NCBI GenBank assembly: GCA_034437895.1
Contig: DAOTTO010000405.1
Location: forward strand, 1-6,725
Source: JANRLJ01 sp034437895
GTDB taxonomy: Bacteria; Chloroflexota; Anaerolineae; Aggregatilineales; Phototrophicaceae
Length of the DNA stretch: 6,725 bases
Direction of reading: 5' to 3'
Shown: in pieces, positions 1 through 5,829 of the stretch
How positions within the stretch are numbered: the stretch's first letter is position 1
How the letters are laid out: every line of letters begins with the position of its first letter
Notes under the pieces: model-generated
What the model saw: only the letters and a program-made list of their open reading frames with translations
What the model was told of the DNA's origin: nothing
Databases searched by the model: none
Program-made: the position numbers and the translations under genes

Positions 1-1
1 C

Positions 2-157
2 TTTTGCTGTGAGCGTTGCAGTCTAGTATTAGATCGAGATCACAACGCGGCGATCAACATTCTTGAGGCGGGGCATCGCCTCATACTGTCTCAGTCGGTG
101 GAAGTCCCTGCGTCAAGCATGGCATCCGGCGTTCACGGCAGAAGCCCCCGCCTTTAA
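2..157 (+). CDS. tnpB: TnpB RNA-guided nuclease, C-terminal fragment (5' part outside window)
   Basis: Reading from base 2 gives 51 residues to a TAA at 155-157. They begin FCCERCSLVLDRDHNAAINI, which matches the end of TnpB: the second CxxC of the zinc ribbon (codons at 8 and 17), then the RuvC-III motif D-R-D-x-N-A-A-x-N-I. The second aspartate (codon 38-40) is expected to be the third catalytic acid of the RuvC site and is intact. S replaces the usual G after the second cysteine. TnpB is the omega-RNA-guided DNA endonuclease of IS200/IS605 elements and the ancestor of Cas12; it cuts targets next to a short TAM and helps retain the transposon. The last 30 or so codons overlap the predicted omega RNA. 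Whether the other catalytic residues (RuvC-I D, RuvC-II E) survive cannot be judged here. Confidence 0.88.
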   Translation, partial: FCCERCSLVLDRDHNAAINILEAGHRLILSQSVEVPASSMASGVHGRSPRL

Positions 158-195
158 GCGTGGGGAGTATGTCACTCTGCTGGTGAGTGCGCGAT
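40..195 (+). ncRNA. omega RNA (reRNA) 3' part with guide, approximate limits
   Basis: In TnpB elements the guide RNA is made from the 3' end of tnpB and the element's right end, and the guide is the sequence just outside that end. Two stems are visible here. One is a perfect seven-pair hairpin inside the coding region (64-70 with 77-83, loop GGGCAT). The other is the terminal hairpin at 145-165. The motif GGAGTATGTCAC closes the scaffold at 175, so the predicted guide is roughly 176-195 (TCTGCTGGTGAGTGCGCGAT). The 5' limit is a guess; known scaffolds are on the order of one to two hundred bases. The scaffold assignment rests on family knowledge plus the hairpins, and the guide on the assumed boundary at 175. 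Confidence 0.6.
145..165 (+). repeat. Subterminal hairpin at the right end of the IS element
   Basis: CCCCCGC pairs with GCGTGGGG, leaving one bulged T at 161 and the loop CTTTAA. The tnpB stop codon TAA lies in the loop (155-157). It serves two roles in this family: the single-stranded DNA structure recognised by TnpA, and the last stem of the omega RNA. It is not followed by a T run, so it is unlikely to end transcription, which leaves read-through into the gene at 194 possible. Confidence 0.7.
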
Positions 196-1072
196 GCGGA
201 ATCGCACGAAAATAACGATGCCAAAGACCAATGACCTGATGCTCTGTCTAATGCTTTATTTGGCCGCGATTTTATTCATTGTGTGCGGCGGATTGGTGCT
301 GCTGGCGCACTTGACCGGACAAGCACTAGACGGCCCTGTCATCGCCTTCGAGACGCAGCGAGATGGCAATGCCGAAATCTATCTGGTCGATGTCAACACC
401 CGCGCCCTGCATAACCTCACCCATCATCCCGCCGCCGATACCCATCCCGCTTGGTCGCCGGATGGAGAGCGCGTGGCTTTTGTGTCACATCGTAACGCAG
501 GCGGAGAACGGCGGATTTATGTAACCGCTGTTTCCGACTGGGAAGACGCTTACCCGATTACACCGCAGGATGGGCTGGTCGGCGCGGTTCCCGGTGAGAT
601 GAAATGGTCAACTGACGGCGCACATATCCTATTTTTGCGGTCAGTAGGCGGCATCAGGTCGATCATGAGCGCGGCGGCTTCTGGCGATAACACGCTGCGC
701 CAGCTTTCGGAAGATGATTTGGAAGCACAAGTCTATTTAGGAGAATTATCGCAGCAGTGGAGCGGAGTCGCTTTCGCGCCGGGTGAGGTTGAAGCGGAGC
801 GCCCCTCCGTCACGGTGGAATTTATTAAAAATCAGTGGTGGATTGTCACCCGTGATGCAAGCCCACAAGCGCCGCGCCAGCAAATCACCATGATGTCGAA
901 TTACGCGGTGTCGATGGACAGCCTGCCGCATTGGTCGTCCGACGGCCAACAGTTTGTGTATGCTGATCTCGTCGGGCTGGAATTAGAACTTTTTATCGTG
1001 GAGGCCGTTCCGGGGGCTTCTCCGCGCCGTTTGACTTATGGCGGTGGAATTTCTCCCGCGTGGCGACCTTAA
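194..1072 (+). CDS. Membrane-anchored TolB-like PD40 beta-propeller protein
   Basis: A 292-residue protein with one hydrophobic segment at about residues 15-38, preceded by a basic N-terminus (R2, R4, K6, K11), so probably an uncleaved anchor with the rest outside the membrane. The exported part carries PD40/WD40-like repeats: W87-S-P-D-G91 then VAFVS, W138-S-T-D-G142 then ILFL, W247-S-S-D-G251 then FVYAD, and a terminal PAWRP. Each is preceded by a strand of the IYLVD or LFIVE type and by an NLT- or RLT-like turn. Such repeats occur in the propeller of TolB, but this protein lacks the TolB N-terminal domain, so it is not the Tol-Pal component. These proteins are common in Chloroflexota, usually of unknown role. 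The ATG at 194 is supported by GGTGAG at 182-187, six bases away; ATG 218 is an alternative. The IS end 18 bases upstream means any native promoter has been separated from the gene or lies inside the element. Confidence 0.78.
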   Translation: MRNRTKITMPKTNDLMLCLMLYLAAILFIVCGGLVLLAHLTGQALDGPVIAFETQRDGNAEIYLVDVNTRALHNLTHHPAADTHPAWSPDGERVAFVSHRNAGGERRIYVTAVSDWEDAYPITPQDGLVGAVPGEMKWSTDGAHILFLRSVGGIRSIMSAAASGDNTLRQLSEDDLEAQVYLGELSQQWSGVAFAPGEVEAERPSVTVEFIKNQWWIVTRDASPQAPRQQITMMSNYAVSMDSLPHWSSDGQQFVYADLVGLELELFIVEAVPGASPRRLTYGGGISPAWRP

Positions 1073-1309
1073 AGTTGCAATAAGAGACAACTACCGAGGT
1101 GGTTGGTTTTGAGAGGCACATCAGGCTGCACCCCTACGAAACTCTAATCAAAGCGAAAATCCAGGAGTGGCTAAAACAGTAGGTACCATAGGGAGCGATC
1201 TGTGTGTCGCTCCAGCGGAAGCACACATCGGTGCTTCCCTACACCCACCCGAATAGCCAATCCCGAAAATCGTATAGGGATGTGTTCTATGGCTTCGTAA
1301 TTAGGGACT
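1073..1309. other. Convergent intergenic region
   Basis: This gap of about 240 bases separates the plus-strand propeller gene from the minus-strand DUF2268 gene. It contains a weak five-pair inverted repeat just after the propeller stop (AGTTG 1073-1077, CAACT 1088-1092), a short open frame from 1084 to a TAG at 1180 without a start codon, the twin hairpins at 1192-1238, and a five-pair repeat ATCCC/GGGAT near 1260-1282. I see no convincing gene. Confidence 0.5.
1192..1238. repeat. Twin hairpins (REP-like intergenic palindromes)
   Basis: Two perfect inverted repeats lie three bases apart. GGAGCGA (1192-1198) pairs with TCGCTCC (1207-1213), and GGAAGCAC (1217-1224) pairs with GTGCTTCC (1231-1238). 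They sit between two convergent genes (stop at 1072 on the plus strand; 1310 or 1327 on the minus strand) and could work as a bidirectional transcription end, although no T run follows either stem. The right flank CCCTACAC (1236-1243) recurs beside the palindrome at 4048-4067, which suggests a dispersed repeat family and not a gene-specific terminator. Confidence 0.6.
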
Positions 1310-1450
1310 TCACGCAAAAAACTCGCTCACAGCGATGATTTCATCTGCCGGGACGAAAGTCGCCTCAACCACACTTTTGCCTGTACGCTGAAGGTACTGC
1401 TGCACGATACGGTAGCCGATGGCGTATCCGGCGAAATCTGCTCCCGCCCC
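1310..1450 (-). pseudogene. Out-of-frame native C-terminus of the DUF2268 gene
   Basis: Read one base out of register from the 1327-2187 frame, this stretch encodes 46 residues and a TGA at 1310-1312. It includes DFAGYAIGYRIVQQYL and ends VPADEIIAVSEFFA. The aromatic-rich GYAIGY segment followed by an amphipathic helix is how I would expect a DUF2268 domain to end, whereas the in-frame tail is low in hydrophobic residues and Ser-rich. Decoding GGG and then slipping back one base, or restoring one G in the run, joins the two parts seamlessly as MQG-GAGADF or MQG-AGADF. A real deletion, a sequencing or assembly error in the run, and recoding are all possible; the first two are likelier because no classical slippery heptamer is present. 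Confidence 0.75.
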
Positions 1451-2187
1451 TGCATCTGATTGATGCTGTCACCGAAGATATAGCTGCGGATCACATCGAA
1501 TCTGGTCTTTTCCAATCCGTCAAGCAGAATAGTTTTGGTCGCTTCCAGCCGCGAATTATCAAAATCCGTCACATAATAGCCGACGACTTCTTCCCCATAA
1601 AGTTCCGCCGCGAAGGATTCCGCCAGCCCTTCGTAAATCATGTAATCGGCAACGGTGGTTTCCGTCATGAAGTTCTTAGGCCGCGCCGCAAACAGTAGAT
1701 TATGATGCAGTTCATGCGCCGTCGCGCCTTTAACTCGTGATAGGGTGTAGTCATTCGCTTCGCTGTAGGTCGTCATTATGTAACCCGGAATCGCGCCGAA
1801 TCCGCTGTAGCCACGCCCTATCGGAGCATTCCCTGCGTCAAACACCATCAAGCCGAAGGTGATTTCTTGCGTGGGAATCTCGCTGGCATAAACCGCGAAC
1901 TTTTGCCAGCCTTCGTCGAGCGCTTGAGCCGCTTTGTTCCACGCATCATAAGCCGCCATCGCATTGATGATACGCGTCATCCACGCGTGATTTTCTCCCG
2001 TAAAGTGATCGGGTGTCATGCCCCACTGCTTAAAGGCCCCAAGGCCATCTCCGCCGCCAAACTGATTGACCAAGCCTTGAAACGGCGCGACCAATTGCTC
2101 ACGAAAAATTGCCTCGCGCTCGGCAGCATCAGGTGTATTGAGCAGTCGGCGGTAAATTGTTTCGGTATCGACAAGATTGAATTTCAT
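1327..2187 (-). CDS. DUF2268 putative Zn-dependent protease, C-terminus frameshifted
   Basis: This reads as 286 residues, of which about the first 246 look native. The gluzincin zinc site is intact: H158-E-L-H-H162, followed by E186-G-L-A189, which fits the ExxA motif carrying the third ligand. This pattern and the surroundings match DUF2268 (COG5504, predicted Zn-dependent proteases, YjaZ-like); substrates are not established. There is no signal peptide, so the enzyme is probably cytoplasmic. The ATG at 2187 is supported by AAAGGA seven bases upstream (plus-strand 2195-2200). The C-terminus is wrong: after GDSINQMQG the frame gives a Ser/Thr/Arg-rich tail, while the neighbouring frame encodes a plausible native ending down to 1310. 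The break is at the C run 1447-1450 (a G run in the coding sense), and one extra base there would give a protein of about 292 residues. Because the zinc site is upstream, the truncated product might still fold, but the lost tail looks conserved. Confidence 0.85.
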   Translation of the reverse strand: MKFNLVDTETIYRRLLNTPDAAEREAIFREQLVAPFQGLVNQFGGGDGLGAFKQWGMTPDHFTGENHAWMTRIINAMAAYDAWNKAAQALDEGWQKFAVYASEIPTQEITFGLMVFDAGNAPIGRGYSGFGAIPGYIMTTYSEANDYTLSRVKGATAHELHHNLLFAARPKNFMTETTVADYMIYEGLAESFAAELYGEEVVGYYVTDFDNSRLEATKTILLDGLEKTRFDVIRSYIFGDSINQMQGREQISPDTPSATVSCSSTFSVQAKVWLRRLSSRQMKSSL

Positions 2188-2341
2188 ATCCGTGTCCTTT
2201 CGATTTTTTGGATAGATTTACATACGCACAAAAAACAGTCTAAAGGATAACGTGACGTGATACTCAAGAGGCAATTTCCGGCTACTTAACCTCCGCGCCG
2301 CTCATGTTATAATGGCTGTCAATCCAAAGGGAGCGTAAACG
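2188..2341. other. Divergent intergenic promoter region
   Basis: This stretch separates the DUF2268 gene (leftward) from the Uma2 gene (rightward) and must hold the start signals of both. The rightward promoter is clear (2286-2313). For the leftward gene I see only a weak candidate (minus-strand TTAGAC, 17 bases, TAAATC, at about 2220-2245). A nine-base palindrome ACGTGACGT at 2250-2258 lies between them and could be an operator, but one copy of this size is weak evidence. Confidence 0.45.
2286..2313 (+). promoter_or_regulatory. Sigma-70-type promoter with extended -10 for the Uma2-dipeptidase operon
   Basis: A consensus -10 TATAAT (2308-2313) carries the extended TGn element (TGT at 2305-2307). 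A moderate -35, TTAACC (2286-2291, four of six matches to TTGACA), lies 16 bases upstream. The -10 ends 28 bases before the start codon at 2342, leaving a short leader with the Shine-Dalgarno GGGAG (2329-2333). Confidence 0.65.
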
Positions 2342-2905
2342 ATGGTCTTACAAACAACGCACAACGACATTATGACGGTGCAGGAATTCGATGAATGGGC
2401 GGAACTGCCAGAAAATTTTGAAAAACTATTTGAATATATTGGCGGGGAGGTATTTGAAGTGCCATCGAATCCTTTTGCATCAGCTATCGGCTATAACATA
2501 GGTTTCTCTTTTAAGCTGTATCTCGTCGAAAGTGGATTGCAAGCCCATGTCACAGGTGAGGCGGGTGGCTATTGGGTGTTTGGGGAACGTTATGCGCCGG
2601 ATGTCGCTTTACTGTTAAAATCCAAGCAAGCTGAACTTGCGAAGCAGGGCTATAACCCCATCGCGCCTGATCTCGCTGTCGAAGTCGATTTTCCGTCGAG
2701 CGCCGAATCGCAAAAAAAGCTACGTTTTAAGCTGGCGAATTACATGGCGGCGGGAACACTGCTCTGGATTGTTGACCCCGAAGCCAAAGAGGTTGAAGTC
2801 TATGCACCGGGTAAAGCAGGTAAACTTTTCCGCATCGGGGACACGCTGGACGGCGGCGATGTGCTGCCGGGATTTAGCCTCAAAGTCGATTCTATCTTCC
2901 AATAA
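2342..2905 (+). CDS. Uma2-family (DUF820) putative restriction-endonuclease-fold nuclease
   Basis: The 187-residue protein matches the Uma2/DUF820 family, which has the PD-(D/E)XK nuclease fold. The typical order is visible: an N-terminal TVQEFDEW and FEYIGGEVFEV segment, then YAPDVALL with D87, then APDLAVEV with E114, then a basic helix KKLRFKLANYMAAG with K130, then LLWIVDPEAKEVEVY and a C-terminal GDVLPGFSL. D87, E114 and a nearby lysine are the likely catalytic set by analogy. Length is normal for the family. These genes are found in many copies in cyanobacteria, Chloroflexota and Deinococcota, and their biological role is not established. Start: ATG with GGGAG eight bases upstream and a good promoter. 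The M19 dipeptidase follows after 14 bases, so the two are probably co-transcribed. Confidence 0.9.
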   Translation: MVLQTTHNDIMTVQEFDEWAELPENFEKLFEYIGGEVFEVPSNPFASAIGYNIGFSFKLYLVESGLQAHVTGEAGGYWVFGERYAPDVALLLKSKQAELAKQGYNPIAPDLAVEVDFPSSAESQKKLRFKLANYMAAGTLLWIVDPEAKEVEVYAPGKAGKLFRIGDTLDGGDVLPGFSLKVDSIFQ

Positions 2906-2919
2906 GAAAGCACAAATCA

Positions 2920-4005
2920 ATGACTGAAGGTAAAAACTTAATTCCTGTCTTCGACGGGCATAATGACGTGATTGGGCGTTACTTTAAGGCCGGAATCACG
3001 TATGATTTTTTCCAGCACAATGAAGCCGCCATTGCCCATATCGATCTGCCCCGCGCTAAAGAAGGCGGCTTCGTGGGTGGCTTCTTCGCTACCTATGCGG
3101 GTGAAAAACCGAAAAAACGCGCCAAAAAACGTGATTGGTCAGAGTATGCCACCGAAAAAGGCTACAGCGTCCCGCTGCCCAAGCCGCTGAAGCAAGGGGA
3201 TGCCGCCGAACAAATCAACGCGCAGATGGCGAAATTATTTCAGATCGAGCGCGAGTCCGCAGGCGGACTCAAAATTACACGCACGACAAGCGAAATCGAA
3301 ACGTGCATCCAAAATGGCACCCTCGCCGCAATTCTCCACATAGAAGGCGTAGAAGCCATCGACACCAACTTGAACGCGCTTGAGGTTTATTATCAGGCGG
3401 GATTGCGCTCGCTCGGCCCGGTGTGGAGCCGTGCCAATGCCTTTGCCGAAGGGGTGCCGTTTGCCTTTCCGGTCTCACCGGATACTGGCCCCGGCCTAAC
3501 GGATGCGGGTAAAGCGCTCGTGAAGGCCTGTAATCAACTTGGCGTGATGATTGATCTCTCGCACCTCAATGAAGCAGGATTTTGGGATGTCGCCAAACTA
3601 TCAAACGCGCCATTGGTGGCGACTCATTCCAACGTCCACGCTATTTGTCCCTCGACACGCAATCTGACCGATAAGCAGTTGGACGCGATCAAAGAATCTG
3701 ACGGCATGGTCGGATTGAATTTCGCGGTTGGCTTCTTGCGTGAGGATGGCGGCAATGATGTCGATACGCCGATGACCCTTTTGGTGCGCCATATTGATTA
3801 TTTGGTCGAGCGTTTGGGGATTGATCGTGTCGGCTTTGGCAGCGATTTCGATGGCGCGACCATGCCTGCTGAATTGAATGAAGTGAGCAAAGTGCAAAAT
3901 TTGGTTGAGGCGCTGCGTAAAGCGGGGTATGACGATGAAGCGTTGCGTAAAATCGCGCATCAAAATTGGCTACGTGTACTGCGTAAAACGTGGAAAGCGG
4001 AATAA
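2920..4005 (+). CDS. Membrane dipeptidase family protein (peptidase M19)
   Basis: A 361-residue member of the M19 (renal dipeptidase-like) amidohydrolase family, TIM-barrel enzymes with a two-zinc site that split dipeptides, including some with a D-residue at the C-terminal position. All expected ligands are present: H14-x-D16 in FDGHNDV, bridging E142 in HIEG, H215 in IDLSH, H236 in ATHSN, and D309/D311 in GFGSDFDGA. The STRNLTD segment after H236 is also typical. No signal peptide or lipobox is present, so the enzyme is probably cytoplasmic despite the family name. A basic stretch near residues 63-70 (EKPKKRAKKR) lies in a loop that varies in the family. The start follows the Uma2 stop by 14 bases with only a weak purine-rich AAGAAAG as ribosome site, so translation may depend on coupling. 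Substrate and direct link to Uma2 are unknown. Confidence 0.93.
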   Translation: MTEGKNLIPVFDGHNDVIGRYFKAGITYDFFQHNEAAIAHIDLPRAKEGGFVGGFFATYAGEKPKKRAKKRDWSEYATEKGYSVPLPKPLKQGDAAEQINAQMAKLFQIERESAGGLKITRTTSEIETCIQNGTLAAILHIEGVEAIDTNLNALEVYYQAGLRSLGPVWSRANAFAEGVPFAFPVSPDTGPGLTDAGKALVKACNQLGVMIDLSHLNEAGFWDVAKLSNAPLVATHSNVHAICPSTRNLTDKQLDAIKESDGMVGLNFAVGFLREDGGNDVDTPMTLLVRHIDYLVERLGIDRVGFGSDFDGATMPAELNEVSKVQNLVEALRKAGYDDEALRKIAHQNWLRVLRKTWKAE

Positions 4006-4047
4006 AATACAGCGTCTTTAAGAAAATAATCAATATCATCATCAATT

Positions 4048-4067
4048 GGGCGCAGCGTGCTGCGCCC
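4048..4067. terminator. Palindrome between convergent genes, possible bidirectional terminator
   Basis: GGGCGCAG (4048-4055) pairs perfectly with CTGCGCCC (4060-4067) around the loop CGTG. It sits 43 bases after the M19 stop and 53 bases after the pepF stop on the other strand, where a shared terminator would be expected. There is no T run on either side, so intrinsic termination is uncertain. The flank CCCTACAC is the same as that beside the twin hairpins at 1192-1238, so it may instead be a member of a dispersed repeat. Confidence 0.5.
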
Positions 4068-4119
4068 CTACACGGATATGATTTAATTTAACCTGTGGCG
4101 ATGCGAGAAGATTTTTGCC

Positions 4120-5829
4120 TTAGTCCGCGATTTGCGTTAATTCATCAATCGTGCGTTCCACCAAATCAACCGCCCGTTTGACCGTCGCCGAGTCGAAGCC
4201 GAATTTAGCGCCCGCTATGCTAAACAGTTGCGGCAAAGTCGCTGTTCCGCCGAGTGCCAACGCTTTGCGATAATCGCGGACGGCTTGCGCTTGATCTTGC
4301 AGCGAATTGCCCCACACTTGCACCGCGCCAAGCTGCGCCAGTCCATATTCCACATAGTAAAACGGAATCTGGAAGATATGCAGCTTGCGATGCCAGCCCG
4401 TTTCTTTTTCAGCTTGCAGGCCGCCGTAATCAATGCCCTGCATAAAGCGATCCCAGAGTTCCGCCCACTTTGCATCACAATTGGCGGGGTTGGACGCTGC
4501 TTGATGATTCGTATACACCCAATGCTGGAACGCATCAACGACTGCCATGTAAGGCCAGAAGCGGATCATGCTTTCCAAATGTTCCACACGGGCGCGGGCA
4601 GCATCGGCCTCGCTGTAAAATCCACCTGCGCTCTTTGCCAGATAGGGCGAAGCAATGAGTTCCATCGACATCGAAGCGACTTCAGCGAATTCCATCGGCA
4701 CGTCTTGCTGATGAATATACGGCAGCGAGAAGCTCTCGAAGGCATGAAAAGCATGACCGCCCTCATGCAGCAGTGTTTGCACATCATTATGCAGCCCGAC
4801 GGCATTCATGAAAATGAAGGGGCGTTCTGCTTGCGGGAATGTCGTGCAGTAACCACCCGGTGCTTTGCCCTTGCGGTTATCCAGATCAAGCAAATTTTCA
4901 GACTTCATTGTCCGATAGTAACCGCCCAACTGCGGGTCTACCTGATCGAAAATCGTCGTCAGCGTATTTTCCAATTCGGAGATCGTCTCATACGGATGCA
5001 GGGCGGATGCGCCGGACGGCTCGACAGCCAAATCCCAGGGACGCAGCGAGTCCACGCCCAGCCGTGATTGCCGCCGTTCATACAGCCGCTTCGCCGCCGG
5101 AACGACCACTTCTTCAATCGCCTTTTGAAAAGTCTCGCTGTCTTCCGGCGTATAATCAAAGCGCTTCATCGCCTTCCACGCATACGCCCGATAATCCGGC
5201 AGTCCGGCATTGGCGGCGATTTGCCCACGTAAATCCATAAACTGCACCCAAAGTTCATTCAACGCTTCACGATCTTGCAACATCCGCGTCATCGACAAAC
5301 GCCATGCTTTTTCACGCCGAGCGCGATCTTGCTCCTGATAGACCGGGCTGAGGGCAGCAAGAGTTATTTCTTGCCCATCCCAAGTGACGCTTTGTGCGCC
5401 AATCATTTTGTCATAATCAATCCGCAGCTTGCCCTCTTCGGATTGCAAAGACAGATTTTCCTCGCGGAACAACTCGGACTCAGCCTTGATATTTCGCAGT
5501 GGGATTTCAAACCCTTCGGGCTGTAGACCGCTGGCAAGTAATTTTTGGTTGAGCATGTGATTACTCATCGCCAACACAGGGAAAACTTCATCTAGGAAAA
5601 CTTTAAGCCGATTTTCCGACTCTTCATCGGTGGTATCAACCGTCGTAGCCACGCTCAGCCGCGAGGCGACTTCTGAGGTCAGTTTGGCGACATCTGACCA
5701 AGCCGTGAGCCAATCAGTTACGCTATCGGCAGTAATATCGCGCTCAATGAGGGCATTAAAATAAGGACTAAACTGATCGGCTTTCCAGTCGAGCGCATCT
5801 TGGGCATTTTTCGGGAGGGTATTAACCAT
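4120..5829 (-). CDS. pepF: M3 family oligoendopeptidase (PepF-like)
   Basis: The 569-residue protein is a full-length M3B metallopeptidase, a soluble cytoplasmic enzyme that cuts short oligopeptides inside a closed, mostly helical channel. The zinc motif is H355-E-G-G-H359, followed by AFH, and the third ligand is most likely E383 in FAEVAS, about 28 residues from the first histidine, as in thimet-type peptidases. The segment APGGYCTTFP before the zinc site and the later WPYMAVVDAFQHWVY and FYYVEYGLAQLGA blocks are characteristic; Y/H residues there probably bind substrate. No signal peptide. The ATG at 5829 has AGAGG eight bases upstream (plus-strand 5838-5842), and a TATAAT lies 44 bases upstream. 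The gene is transcribed alone, convergent with the M19 gene and divergent from the ABC ATPase. Frame is intact throughout. The pepF symbol reflects family membership, not a proven orthologue. Confidence 0.93.
   Translation of the reverse strand: MVNTLPKNAQDALDWKADQFSPYFNALIERDITADSVTDWLTAWSDVAKLTSEVASRLSVATTVDTTDEESENRLKVFLDEVFPVLAMSNHMLNQKLLASGLQPEGFEIPLRNIKAESELFREENLSLQSEEGKLRIDYDKMIGAQSVTWDGQEITLAALSPVYQEQDRARREKAWRLSMTRMLQDREALNELWVQFMDLRGQIAANAGLPDYRAYAWKAMKRFDYTPEDSETFQKAIEEVVVPAAKRLYERRQSRLGVDSLRPWDLAVEPSGASALHPYETISELENTLTTIFDQVDPQLGGYYRTMKSENLLDLDNRKGKAPGGYCTTFPQAERPFIFMNAVGLHNDVQTLLHEGGHAFHAFESFSLPYIHQQDVPMEFAEVASMSMELIASPYLAKSAGGFYSEADAARARVEHLESMIRFWPYMAVVDAFQHWVYTNHQAASNPANCDAKWAELWDRFMQGIDYGGLQAEKETGWHRKLHIFQIPFYYVEYGLAQLGAVQVWGNSLQDQAQAVRDYRKALALGGTATLPQLFSIAGAKFGFDSATVKRAVDLVERTIDELTQIAD

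Larger units (their letters stand above)
1..175 (+). mobile_element. Right end of an IS200/IS605-family (tnpB-bearing) element
   Basis: The left edge of the window lies inside an insertion sequence of the IS200/IS605 superfamily. The visible part is the last 51 codons of tnpB, a subterminal imperfect hairpin (145-151 pairing with 158-165, U161 bulged, loop CTTTAA) and the terminal motif GGAGTATGTCAC (164-175). I recognise this hairpin-plus-motif ending from many TnpB elements, and I take 175 as the element boundary on that basis. These elements are mobilised as single-stranded DNA by a TnpA Y1 transposase that recognises the subterminal hairpins and leaves no target duplication. Whether tnpA is present cannot be seen because the rest of the element is outside the window. 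The next gene starts 18 bases further on. Confidence 0.8.

Noticed and set aside
1441..1460. Programmed -1 ribosomal frameshift at the G run
   Set aside because: No classical X XXY YYZ heptamer is present. A simple deletion or sequencing error in the run is the plainer explanation, so I kept it only as a minor alternative in the finding.
1867..2250. Plus-strand open frame of 127 codons opposite the DUF2268 gene
   Set aside because: It overlaps the well-supported N-terminal half of the peptidase, has no recognisable domain, and runs on into the intergenic gap without a plausible function.
3601..3963. Minus-strand open frame of 120 codons opposite the M19 gene, and another at 3689-4045
   Set aside because: Both lie antisense to the conserved zinc-site region of the dipeptidase and their sequences carry no domain signal.
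4228..5067. Plus-strand open frame of 279 codons opposite pepF
   Set aside because: It is fully antisense to an intact M3 peptidase with clear motifs. Its product is rich in Arg, His, Cys and Gln with no recognisable domain, as expected for a codon-phase shadow.
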